Shown here: positions 35,928-44,206 of the stretch, in pieces
Layout of the letters: the number at the start of each line of letters is the position of its first letter
Numbering within the stretch: the first letter of the stretch is position 1
Assembly (NCBI GenBank): GCA_020063565.1
Contig: JAICDB010000004.1
Coordinates: 142,283 to 206,282 of the forward strand
Direction of reading: 5' to 3'
Length of the DNA: 64,000 nucleotides
Source of the DNA: Clostridiales bacterium
GTDB taxonomy: Bacteria > Bacillota > DSM-16504 > Desulfitibacterales > JAICDB01
Position numbers and translations under genes: made by a program
Notes under the pieces: model-generated
The model's input: the letters and a program-made list of their open reading frames with translations, nothing else
What the model was told of the DNA's origin: nothing
Database searches by the model: none

Positions 35928-35960
35928 ATATCTAAAAATTTTTTGAGGGGGAGTATTGAA

Positions 35961-37202
35961 ATGAAAAATGTAGTGCTTTCTTTTCAACATGTGCTTGCGA
36001 TGTTTGGAGCAACTGTTTTGGTACCTTTAATTACAGGCATTGACCCTGCTACGGCACTATTATGTGCAGGCCTCGGTACACTGGCATTTCATTTGATAAC
36101 AAAACAAAAGGTGCCTGCATACCTGGGTTCTTCCTTTGCATTTATACCTGGAATTTTAGCTGTTAAAGAACTTTTTGGTTTACCTTATGCCACAGGGGCC
36201 ATGATAGCAGTTGGTGGGGTATATGTAGTAATGGCGTTAATTGTATCGGTTATTGGTATTGATAGGGTAAAAAAATTATTCCCTCCAATAGTTACAGGCC
36301 CTATTATTATTGTAATCGGTCTTATTCTAGCTCCTGTTGCTATTCAAATGGCATCTGAGCACTGGACTGTAGCAATTATCACAATGCTTGCAGTTGCCTT
36401 TACAGGTATTTATGCCAGAGGCTTTCTAAAATTTCTTCCAATACTTTTTGGAATCATTATAGGATATATTTCGGCAGTATTTTTCGGACTCGTAGATTTT
36501 ACTCCGGTTAAAGAAGCAGCATGGTTTGGCTTACCTACGCTTATGATGCCGCAGTTCAACTTTGATGCACTCAGTATAATTGTACCAATTGCACTTGTAA
36601 CAATGATAGAGCATATAGGTGATATCGCTTCATTGAGTGGAGTAACAAACAAAAACTACTTTAACGAGCCCGGTCTTAATCGTACTTTACTAGGTGACGG
36701 TATTGCCACAGCGCTGGCAGGCGCCTTAGGTGGTCCTGCTAATACAACTTATGGAGAAAATATAGGAGTTCTGGCAATCACTAAGAATTTTAACCCACGT
36801 ATCATACAGGGAGCTGCTCTTATCGCCATAGCAATGAGCTTAATTGGTAAATTTGGTGCACTATTGAGTACCATTCCTACTGCAGTTCTAGGAGGAGTAA
36901 GCTTTATCCTCTTTGGAATGATTGCCAGCGTGGGGATCAAGACTTTAGTTGATAGCAAGCCTGATTTAACAAATATGCGCAACTCAGTGGTTGTATTTGT
37001 AATATTAATTATAGGAATAGCAAGTATAGCGGGTGAAAAGAATAATCCTGCAGTAATTCAATTAACTGAATATGCGTCCCTTTCAGGGTTAAGCCTGGCA
37101 GCGCTTGTAGGAATTATTTTAAACGCAGCATTGGAAATCTTCCAACCGCAATGGGCCTCAAGAGCCGTAGCAAAGCTTTCAATGAAAAAGCAGTTGAAGT
37201 AG
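35961..37202 (+). CDS. uraA: Uracil permease
   Basis: Nucleobase/cation symporter-2 family protein of about 413 residues with 12-14 hydrophobic segments. LSFQHVLAMFGATVLVPLITG at the start, PAYLGSSFAF, the substrate-site motif IPIALVTMIEHIGDI and GGPANTTYGENIGVLAITKNFNP are those of UraA-type uracil carriers. The ATG at 35961 is 9 bases behind GAGGGGGAG; an upstream TTG at 35943 overlaps that site. Its PyrR leader supports a pyrimidine rather than a purine or xanthine substrate. Confidence 0.93.
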   Translation: MKNVVLSFQHVLAMFGATVLVPLITGIDPATALLCAGLGTLAFHLITKQKVPAYLGSSFAFIPGILAVKELFGLPYATGAMIAVGGVYVVMALIVSVIGIDRVKKLFPPIVTGPIIIVIGLILAPVAIQMASEHWTVAIITMLAVAFTGIYARGFLKFLPILFGIIIGYISAVFFGLVDFTPVKEAAWFGLPTLMMPQFNFDALSIIVPIALVTMIEHIGDIASLSGVTNKNYFNEPGLNRTLLGDGIATALAGALGGPANTTYGENIGVLAITKNFNPRIIQGAALIAIAMSLIGKFGALLSTIPTAVLGGVSFILFGMIASVGIKTLVDSKPDLTNMRNSVVVFVILIIGIASIAGEKNNPAVIQLTEYASLSGLSLAALVGIILNAALEIFQPQWASRAVAKLSMKKQLK

Positions 37203-37217
37203 ACAAAAGACAACTAA

Positions 37218-37252
37218 GCCCGAGGATTCAGGTGAATCTTCGGGCCTTTTAT
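37218..37252 (+). terminator. Terminator after uraA
   Basis: GCCCGAGGATTC and GAATCTTCGGGC form a twelve-pair stem (one G-T) around AGGT, followed by CTTTTATT. It also lies just beyond the convergent molybdoenzyme gene. Confidence 0.8.
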
Positions 37253-37258
37253 TGTAAG

Positions 37259-39346
37259 TTAAATTTTTTCGATATCAACAAAAACATTATAAAATGCAAT
37301 TCCTTTTGAACCGGTTACAATTTCCCCCATATCAGTAGATAATCCGGGAGTGAGTTTGTTTAAATTGAAGTTAATGTTTGGGAACCACCCTTGATAGCAC
37401 AGTATTATATCAGAGGGGATATCACGAGAAATCTTTGCTTTAGCAATTACTTCCCCATAATTATTAAATATTTTTATTGTTGCATTTTCCGTAATATTTT
37501 TTTTATGAGCAGTTTTGGGATTGATCAAAATAACAGGTTCAGGGTTAACTTTCAGTATACAGCGTAAATTTTGAAATTGTGAATTAAGCCCATGTTGAGA
37601 ATGTGGTGTCAGCAAACGGTAGGGATATTTCAAGTCACAATTTGTTCCCTTTTTTAAGACTGGAAGAGCAGGTAACTGATTAGTTTTTGCATTATGGGAA
37701 TAAAATTCATACTTACCTGAATCTGTTTTAAATTTGCGATCTTTCCAGGCTGTAAAAGGAATATCAGCTCTTTGTGGACTTTCCCTTAATTCTGACCAGT
37801 GTTTAATGTCAAGCATTCTATATATTTTTTCATTGAATAAACCATCTAAAATATTTTCCGCTTTAATTTTATAAGGGAAATTACAGCTGCCAGGTGAGAG
37901 TTCATTTAGTTTTTTTGAAATAAGCTGTGCTATTTCCAGATCACTTTTACTCTCAAAATATGGCTTGATGGCTTGTTCATTAATTCCGATCCAGTGGTGC
38001 CAGTAACTTGGAACTACATCTAATTCTTCAAAATGAGTTGTTGCAGGAAGAACAATATCAGAATATTGAGCGGTGGGGGTTAAATAATGTTCTACTGTAA
38101 CTATTAATTCCAAGTCTTTTAAAGCATCTAGCAATTTACTGCTATCTGCATCCTGTGTAATCGGGTTGCGACAGGATATCCACAGCATTTTTACAGGTGG
38201 ATCTTCTATATTCTTTAATTGAGATGCGAAATTATTAATATTCACATAACGGGTAGATTTTCCTTTTTCATTTTTATCTTGCCCAACATTTAAAAAATTT
38301 AAATTAAAATCCCATGTGTCCTGATGGGCAAAATGAACTCCTCCTCCGGGAAGACCGATATTGCCGGTAATTGCCCCTAATGCATTGATTGCTCTAAGAT
38401 TTTGACCTCCATTGACATATCTTTGTAAACCAAATCCCGTCCAAATAAAAGCCGGTTTAGTGCTTCCCAGCATCTCAGCTAAATCCTTAATAAGGCCCGG
38501 TTTTTGTCCACACAATGAGGCGGCTTCTTCAACATCATATCCTTCAAGATACCTCTTAAATTTTTCCCATCCATAAGTATACTTGTCTATAAAATTTTTA
38601 TCATAAAGTCCCTTTTCTAATAGTATCTTAGCAATTGCTAAAGCTAAGGCACCATCACTTCCTGGATTAACTTGAATGTATATATCTGATTTTTTAGCAG
38701 TCGTTGTGAATACAGGGTCAATTACAATTATTTTGGCTCCACATTTTTTTGCCTCGTTTATAAAGGGCATTGAATGGACAGCTGTCCAGGCAGGGTTAAT
38801 TCCCCAGAGAATGATTAACTGTGCATTTTTTATATTTTCCGGGTCGGATGTTTTATGAGCACCAAAATCATAAAAGTGGGCATCCAGCCCGGCTGACCAG
38901 CAGGGAGAACCCACAGCTAGTGTAGTGGGGCCTAGACTGTTAAAGAAGCCTTCTACGGCATAGTGAAGAATGCCAAAGTTTCCTGAATATTTATTTAGCG
39001 CCATGGAAAGATGGGAACCGTAGCGAGATTTCAGTTCCAGTATTTTATTGGCAATAATGTCTAGTGCTTCATCCCATGTTATCCTTTTCCATTGTCCTGA
39101 ACCGCGTTTTTTTTGCAGTATGGGATATTTTAGCCTGTTGGGGTCATAAACACGTTGTACGTAACTATAACCTTTAGCACATAATTTTCCCCTTGTATAA
39201 CCGTGTTTAGGATCTCCGTCTATTTTTTTTAATATGCCATTGCGAGTAAATGCAAGCATGCCACAGGCATCATAACAATTGCGAGGACAGACATGCCTTG
39301 TGACAGTATATCCTTCTTTTTTGAAAGACAAATTAAACACCACCAT
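37259..39346 (-). CDS. Molybdopterin oxidoreductase catalytic subunit, DMSO-reductase family, no Tat signal
   Basis: A 695-residue Mo/W-bis-MGD enzyme. The N-terminal 4Fe-4S motif has cysteines at about residues 20, 24, 28 and 56 (CPRNCYDACGM ... GKLCAKGYSY). Cys149 in VGSPCWSAGLD stands where the metal-ligating residue is expected. GFGLQRYVNGGQNLRAINALGAITGNIGLPGGG and the C-terminal molydopterin-dinucleotide-binding domain (RLLTPHSQHGLNSQFQN) are present. It is a paralogue of the 734-residue protein at 40878 but has no twin-arginine leader and no B or C subunit attached after it, so it is probably cytoplasmic or exported with a partner. The substrate is not known. Confidence 0.85.
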   Translation of the reverse strand: MVVFNLSFKKEGYTVTRHVCPRNCYDACGMLAFTRNGILKKIDGDPKHGYTRGKLCAKGYSYVQRVYDPNRLKYPILQKKRGSGQWKRITWDEALDIIANKILELKSRYGSHLSMALNKYSGNFGILHYAVEGFFNSLGPTTLAVGSPCWSAGLDAHFYDFGAHKTSDPENIKNAQLIILWGINPAWTAVHSMPFINEAKKCGAKIIVIDPVFTTTAKKSDIYIQVNPGSDGALALAIAKILLEKGLYDKNFIDKYTYGWEKFKRYLEGYDVEEAASLCGQKPGLIKDLAEMLGSTKPAFIWTGFGLQRYVNGGQNLRAINALGAITGNIGLPGGGVHFAHQDTWDFNLNFLNVGQDKNEKGKSTRYVNINNFASQLKNIEDPPVKMLWISCRNPITQDADSSKLLDALKDLELIVTVEHYLTPTAQYSDIVLPATTHFEELDVVPSYWHHWIGINEQAIKPYFESKSDLEIAQLISKKLNELSPGSCNFPYKIKAENILDGLFNEKIYRMLDIKHWSELRESPQRADIPFTAWKDRKFKTDSGKYEFYSHNAKTNQLPALPVLKKGTNCDLKYPYRLLTPHSQHGLNSQFQNLRCILKVNPEPVILINPKTAHKKNITENATIKIFNNYGEVIAKAKISRDIPSDIILCYQGWFPNINFNLNKLTPGLSTDMGEIVTGSKGIAFYNVFVDIEKI

Positions 39347-39451
39347 CTACTCCCGCTTACAGATGCAAGGGTTTTTAATTATCACTAAAAAATTATTTTT
39401 ATAACATATTTCTATATCGTTTAATTGTTTCCTTTTTGAAAAAATAGTAGA

Positions 39452-39483
39452 GAAAAAAATAACCCGCATTAGCGGGTTATTAA
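39452..39483 (-). terminator. Terminator of the molybdoenzyme operon
   Basis: On the minus strand ATAACCCGC and GCGGGTTAT form a nine-pair stem around a TAAT loop, followed by TTTTTTT. The stop codon of the DmsC-like gene touches the stem. Confidence 0.85.
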
Positions 39484-40301
39484 AAAGCGGCAATTTGTAA
39501 TGCGACTATTGAACTGTAAAAAAGTGTTCTTCCTAATATTTCGCCTATAAAGGCTAACAAAAATATTGTTGTTATTAGTTTAGAGTTGTGTACTTTGTTT
39601 AAACTTTTGAATACCAGTAAAGAGAAGGGAGCTAGCAAGCCAACTATGATTCTTCCCCAAAAAGTGCTGCTAGTAATAATATTGATACCTGTCTGGTATT
39701 CTGTTCCGGTACCTGAAATGAGTACTGAAACATAGATTATAAAGCTTATAGTGTATATACCGATTATTGAAACCAATATAACTGGTAAGTTGGCAACACT
39801 CTTTTTCTTTATTGTAAATAACATTTCAATATACAGTGGACCTAAAAGTGCAGCTGTCAAAATGAAAAACACCACAGTACCAACATTATTCCACGCCGGG
39901 CGTGCAGGTAGAACATATATCATTCCTGATGATATAACTGCCAGAACTGCTACCAAGGCAGTAATTCCGCCAAGTACTTTGCGATTTTTTTCTTTTCCTT
40001 CCTGCCACTGAAAGTAATAAGTTGCCAGCATAACTATTAATGAAGTAAAAAGAATTACCTCTCTGCTTAACCAGGAGTTGCCCAGATTGGTTAATGCCCT
40101 GTATGCTTCTAAGGGGTGTCCCAGGTGAAAAAGAGAAATTAGAATGCTAAAGCCTGTAATTAATAAGAGTGTAATTGTAACTAATTTTCCCGTTTCAGTA
40201 GTAATTTTTTTTCCGTTTACCTCCAGTAACCATAATGTTACGATACTGCCTGCCGCAAGCTGAGATAAAACAGTAAAAAAAACAAGAGTCATTTCACCCA
40301 T
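39480..40301 (-). CDS. DmsC-like membrane anchor subunit
   Basis: A 273-residue membrane protein with eight hydrophobic segments. LFHLGHPLEAYRALTNLGNSWLSREV is the conserved block of the DmsC family, which anchors the catalytic and ferredoxin subunits and passes electrons from menaquinol. It starts at the stop of the DmsB-like gene (overlap by one base) and ends at a terminator. Together with the next two upstream genes it completes a DmsABC-type enzyme. Confidence 0.88.
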   Translation of the reverse strand: MGEMTLVFFTVLSQLAAGSIVTLWLLEVNGKKITTETGKLVTITLLLITGFSILISLFHLGHPLEAYRALTNLGNSWLSREVILFTSLIVMLATYYFQWQEGKEKNRKVLGGITALVAVLAVISSGMIYVLPARPAWNNVGTVVFFILTAALLGPLYIEMLFTIKKKSVANLPVILVSIIGIYTISFIIYVSVLISGTGTEYQTGINIITSSTFWGRIIVGLLAPFSLLVFKSLNKVHNSKLITTIFLLAFIGEILGRTLFYSSIVALQIAAF

Positions 40302-40864
40302 TACCTGTCCCTCCTTACTTGGAAGCCAATTTGCGGCTTAACAAACCGAACTGATGGCTGTGTTATTCTAGGGTCAGGAAAACCTGCGAAAGCTTCAACT
40401 GTCCCCAATTCATCAAATGAATTTAAATCTATTACAGTAATTGCTTCCATGGGACAACCATCCACACAAGCAGGGTTTTCTCCCTTATCTATTCTTTGGA
40501 AACACATATTGCATTTTTCAACTTTCTTATACTTTTTATTGAATTGAGGTACCTGGTAAGGACAAGCCATGGTACACAAGCGGCAACCTATACAGCGATT
40601 ATGGTCATGAATTACTATTCCGTCTTTACGTTTCGTGTATGCACCAACCGGACAAACCCTCAAACATTCCGGTTGAGCACAGTGATTGCATGCAAGTGAC
40701 ATGAAGTTTCTTTCCGGAAGAGTAAATGTTTCTTCATGGAGTGGATAAACTTTTCGCCAGCGAATGTTGGGGTCTAATTGGTAATAATTTTTGCAGGCCA
40801 TCTCACAAGAGTGACAACCGATACATTTTTCGGTATTTACTAAAAAACTCAATCTTTTAGCCAA
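40301..40864 (-). CDS. DmsB-like 4Fe-4S electron-transfer subunit
   Basis: A 187-residue protein with four complete 4Fe-4S motifs: CIGCHSCEMAC, CNHCAQPECLRVCP, CIGCRLCTMACPY and CNMCFQRIDKGENPACVDGCP. This is the ferredoxin subunit that wires the molybdenum subunit to the membrane anchor. No signal sequence is seen, consistent with export together with the Tat-tagged catalytic subunit. The ATG lies behind AAGGAGGG on the minus strand, 13 bases after the catalytic gene. Confidence 0.93.
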   Translation of the reverse strand: MAKRLSFLVNTEKCIGCHSCEMACKNYYQLDPNIRWRKVYPLHEETFTLPERNFMSLACNHCAQPECLRVCPVGAYTKRKDGIVIHDHNRCIGCRLCTMACPYQVPQFNKKYKKVEKCNMCFQRIDKGENPACVDGCPMEAITVIDLNSFDELGTVEAFAGFPDPRITQPSVRFVKPQIGFQVRRDR

Positions 40865-40877
40865 TTTTTAGCCCTCC

Positions 40878-43082
40878 TTAAACCCTTGTGATATTTACAA
40901 AATTGTCATGGAAAGAAATTCCGGGCATTCCGGTTGCTTTTTCTCCCATGTCTGCAGGGATTGCTTTAACTGTATAATTAACATTATAGTTTCTATTTTT
41001 ATACCAGGCTTCATATACTACAACAATGTCTTCAGAAACTGTTTCTGTAATTTTGGCCGGTAATATGATGTAGCCCAGATCATTATACATTTTGACATTA
41101 TCATTATTTTTGATTCCGTATCTGGCGGCAGTTCTTGGATGTATTTCAATACTAGGTGCGTCGTTAATAGCTTCCATCCAGTCCAGATTTTGAAATTGAC
41201 TATGAATATTTAGCTTCCAATGCGGAGAAATACAGCGAAGAGGGTAATTATCAGTTGCTTTCATTTCTTCAACATAGACCGGTAAAGGGTGATGTCCGAA
41301 TTTGAATGCTTCTTCCGACCAAAATTCATATTTACCGGAAGGTGTAAGAAACTTGCCATCTTTCCAAGCAACACGGCTGTTTTTAGCTTTTACCGGACCT
41401 TTCTTTAAGTCTTTCCAATGCTGAATTCCAAATTGCTTATAAATATTATCATTAAATTCTTTACCTACCCATTCTTCTAAATCTCCGGAAGTGGGGAAAG
41501 TGCAGGAACCCGGTTCCAGCTCATTGAGTTTGGCTGATAATTTCATAGCTATTTCCACGTCATTTTTAGCTTCATACATAGGTTTAATTGCTTGTTCATT
41601 GAGGTTCATCCACCAGTGCCAGTAACTCACATTTATTCCGGGAGATTCAAAGAATGTAGTTACAGGTAATACTATATCCGACATTTCAACTGTAGGAGTC
41701 ATGAATTGTTCGGCAGTAACCACCATGTCCATAGCTTCGAAAGCTTTTTTAATAACAGACGTTTCGGGGTCCTGGGTCATGGGGTTTCGACAGGCGATCC
41801 AGAGCATTTTTATTGGCGGATTTTTGGCGCCGAGAACTTCTGCTCCAAAATTGTTCATATTAATAGCACGATCTTTTCCTCCCTTACTACCTTCAGGAGG
41901 ACTTTGTAGCATGGCATGGTAATTGAAGCCCCAGGTTTGTAAATGAGCATATTGGGCTCCACCACCGGATTTTCCGATATTACCCGTGATAGCTGCCAAT
42001 GCATCTATGGCTCTGACATTTGCTCCCCCATTGGTGTGGCGCTGCATACCGTACCCGATCCAAATGTTGGCAGGTTTAGTTGCTGCGTATTCCCGGGCTA
42101 GGTTTTCAATTACGATTTCAGGTATACCGGTTTTCTCAGAGGCCCATTCCAGTGTAATATTATTTTTGACATAACCAAAAAATTGTTCATAGCCTATTGA
42201 ATTTTGAGTTAACCAATCTGCGTCATAAAGTTCATTATCCAGAATATAACGTACCATACCCAGGGCAAGCGCACCATCGGTGCTGGGTTTAATTTGCAAA
42301 TATAAGTCCGCTTTTGATGCTGTCTGTGTTAAGATTGGATCTATAGCAACAACTTTACAACCTCGTCTTTTTGCTTCCTCAACAAAATACATGGAGTGCA
42401 CCGAGCACCAGGCAGGATTGACCCCCCATAATATTATATATTTTGAATTTACCATGTCTTCAGGGTCATTGCAGATTATGGTTCCCATATCAAATGTCTG
42501 AGCATCAATACCTGCCGGCCAACATGGTGTCCCTGTGGCACGAGATGTATAGCCTATACTGGAAAACATGCCTTCTATACCGTAATGCATGATATCAAAG
42601 TTTCCGGAATACTTATTGAGACAAATTGGCAAAGTACTGCCATATTCTTTTTTTATTTGAAGTATCTTTTCTGCAATTTCAGTTAATGCTTCATCCCAGC
42701 TTATTCTTTCCCAGTTTCCAGAACCACGTCCTTTTTGTCGCATAGGGTATTTTATTCTGTCGGGGCTGTAAACCCTGCGTGTATAGCTGAACCCTTTAGC
42801 GCAAAGCCTCCCCCTAGTGTAAGTGTTCTTGGGATTACCAGTTACTTTTTTTAATACACCGTCTTCAACGGTGGAAAGTATGGCACAGGTGTCATAACAG
42901 TTTCTAGGACAAGCATTTTGAAATACTTTGGCAGAGGTACCTGTAGCAGCTTCTGCCTTCTTGAAGCTACCCGGTTTAAAATCAAATATTGAACCTCCTA
43001 CAGCTGCAGTGGCACCTGTGGCTGCAATTCCTTTCAAAAAAGAACGTCTGGAGCAACTAAATTTTTTATTTTTATCCAACAT
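40878..43082 (-). CDS. Molybdopterin oxidoreductase catalytic subunit with Tat signal (DmsA-like)
   Basis: A 734-residue DMSO-reductase-family enzyme. The twin-arginine leader SCSRRSFLKGIAATGATAAVGG (arginines at 12 and 13) marks Tat export of the folded, cofactor-loaded protein. Fe-S cysteines are at about 58, 62, 66 and 94. Cys187 in TGTPCWPAGID is the likely metal ligand, unlike the serine of true DMSO reductases, so the substrate may be something else (sulfur, selenium or arsenic oxyanions, or an organic compound). It is followed by DmsB- and DmsC-like genes and preceded, with overlap, by a TorD-like chaperone. Confidence 0.9.
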   Translation of the reverse strand: MLDKNKKFSCSRRSFLKGIAATGATAAVGGSIFDFKPGSFKKAEAATGTSAKVFQNACPRNCYDTCAILSTVEDGVLKKVTGNPKNTYTRGRLCAKGFSYTRRVYSPDRIKYPMRQKGRGSGNWERISWDEALTEIAEKILQIKKEYGSTLPICLNKYSGNFDIMHYGIEGMFSSIGYTSRATGTPCWPAGIDAQTFDMGTIICNDPEDMVNSKYIILWGVNPAWCSVHSMYFVEEAKRRGCKVVAIDPILTQTASKADLYLQIKPSTDGALALGMVRYILDNELYDADWLTQNSIGYEQFFGYVKNNITLEWASEKTGIPEIVIENLAREYAATKPANIWIGYGMQRHTNGGANVRAIDALAAITGNIGKSGGGAQYAHLQTWGFNYHAMLQSPPEGSKGGKDRAINMNNFGAEVLGAKNPPIKMLWIACRNPMTQDPETSVIKKAFEAMDMVVTAEQFMTPTVEMSDIVLPVTTFFESPGINVSYWHWWMNLNEQAIKPMYEAKNDVEIAMKLSAKLNELEPGSCTFPTSGDLEEWVGKEFNDNIYKQFGIQHWKDLKKGPVKAKNSRVAWKDGKFLTPSGKYEFWSEEAFKFGHHPLPVYVEEMKATDNYPLRCISPHWKLNIHSQFQNLDWMEAINDAPSIEIHPRTAARYGIKNNDNVKMYNDLGYIILPAKITETVSEDIVVVYEAWYKNRNYNVNYTVKAIPADMGEKATGMPGISFHDNFVNITRV

Positions 43083-43740
43083 TACTCCCCCCCTGACAAG
43101 AATCTAAATAACTTTGTTCCAATTTCATAAAGCCTTTTAAAATTAGAGACATTGCATAGCAGACAGTAGTAGTGCTATTTTTTAAAATACTATCACAATG
43201 CTTAAATATCCATTTTTGCAGGTGCTTGGTTAAAAAATCACGATAAAGTTCATGGTAGTTTTGTAATGATGCTTTTTTATTTTCTGCCATGGACCAAGCA
43301 CACCTAGATAGTAAGTAACAAATGAAATCCAGTTGCAGTCCAAGGTGATCATCAGGCTCAATTCCTTTTTTTAAAAATTGCAATCCTGCTTTATTATAAA
43401 ATTTGCGTACTTTTAAGGTTTCTTCTTGCATTACAAGTCCTTCAGAATTGAGATAAGCTGATTCATACGGAGGTGCCAGTAACTTTCCGGGTCCTACAAA
43501 AAGACAATTGTAATCATAAACAGCTTGATTAATATCTTTAGGTGAAATATTTGCAAGTAAGTTTAAGCCTTTTTTAAAATCCGGTTGTTTAATACCAGGG
43601 TCATATTCATTTAGTATATAAATTACATCAGGCCATTTTGCATAATCCCACAATTTGCTGTTATAATAATTACAGAAAACTTGATATACATTGAAACGCT
43701 TTTCTAGGGAAGCAAGTGAATCAAATTTTAGGTTTTGCAT
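43072..43740 (-). CDS. TorD/DmsD-family molybdoenzyme chaperone
   Basis: A 222-residue helical protein. YNCLFVGPGKLLAPPYESAYLNSEGLVM, the VRKFYNKAGL segment and EPDDHLGLQLDFICYLL are the family signature. Such chaperones bind the twin-arginine leader and guide cofactor insertion. It overlaps the DmsA-like gene by 11 bases and the lipoprotein gene by 20, so all are translated together. It probably serves the Tat-tagged enzyme at 40878. Confidence 0.9.
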   Translation of the reverse strand: MQNLKFDSLASLEKRFNVYQVFCNYYNSKLWDYAKWPDVIYILNEYDPGIKQPDFKKGLNLLANISPKDINQAVYDYNCLFVGPGKLLAPPYESAYLNSEGLVMQEETLKVRKFYNKAGLQFLKKGIEPDDHLGLQLDFICYLLSRCAWSMAENKKASLQNYHELYRDFLTKHLQKWIFKHCDSILKNSTTTVCYAMSLILKGFMKLEQSYLDSCQGGSNVG

Positions 43741-44050
43741 TTGATTCCCCCCCTGTTTTTATGTAGTCTTTTGAGATATTGTTTTTTTCTGTTTCATTTT
43801 GCTTTTTACCGGGGGCTTCAATTTCTACTCCGCATTTTATGGTGATTTTTTCTATTCCTTCTTCCTGTTCTCTTTTGGAAAGCTTTAATTCTTTTGGTGG
43901 TTCCGGATTCATCTCTCCCCGGTAATCTTTATCAATTACCCCGCTTTCAAACCTTGGTTGTGTAATAGTGGAAGTGGTCCCGCAACCCACAAGAAAGATT
44001 GTGATAAAAATAACTAATGCAGCAAAATAAAGCCATCTTTTCTTGAACAA
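43721..44050 (-). CDS. Small lipoprotein of unknown function
   Basis: A protein of about 109 residues. A short basic start (FKKRW) and a hydrophobic stretch are followed by the lipobox LVGC, so Cys20 or so would be lipidated by the signal peptidase II system, whose lspA is in this window. The rest is hydrophilic and rich in Pro, Glu and Lys, with one further Cys (ITIKCGVEIEAPG). The TTG whose complement is at 44048-44050 follows GGAGGGAG. It opens the molybdoenzyme operon; a role beside the enzyme is inferred. Confidence 0.75.
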   Translation of the reverse strand: MFKKRWLYFAALVIFITIFLVGCGTTSTITQPRFESGVIDKDYRGEMNPEPPKELKLSKREQEEGIEKITIKCGVEIEAPGKKQNETEKNNISKDYIKTGGESNAKPKI

Positions 44051-44164
44051 ATTTACTCCCTCCTTTCTTTTATGTTTCAAAATACTAGGTTTGGCCTTTT
44101 TAACCTTTGTTTATATTTCTAATGATTTTTTATAAGCATTGTATACTATTACAATAAGCAAAAG

Positions 44165-44206
44165 AAATAAAGATAAAGCTTACCGAATTAGCGGTAAGCT
44201 TTATCT
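44165..44206 (-). terminator. Terminator after the PucR-type regulator
   Basis: AGATAAAGCTTACCG and CGGTAAGCTTTATCT are perfect inverted arms of 15 bases around a six-base loop, followed on the minus strand by TTATTTCTTT. It contains the stop codon of the regulator. Confidence 0.8.

Noticed and set aside
35747..35935. 62-codon open frame before uraA
   Set aside because: It runs through the repeat and the PyrR attenuator including its terminator hairpin; the structure explains the sequence better than coding does.
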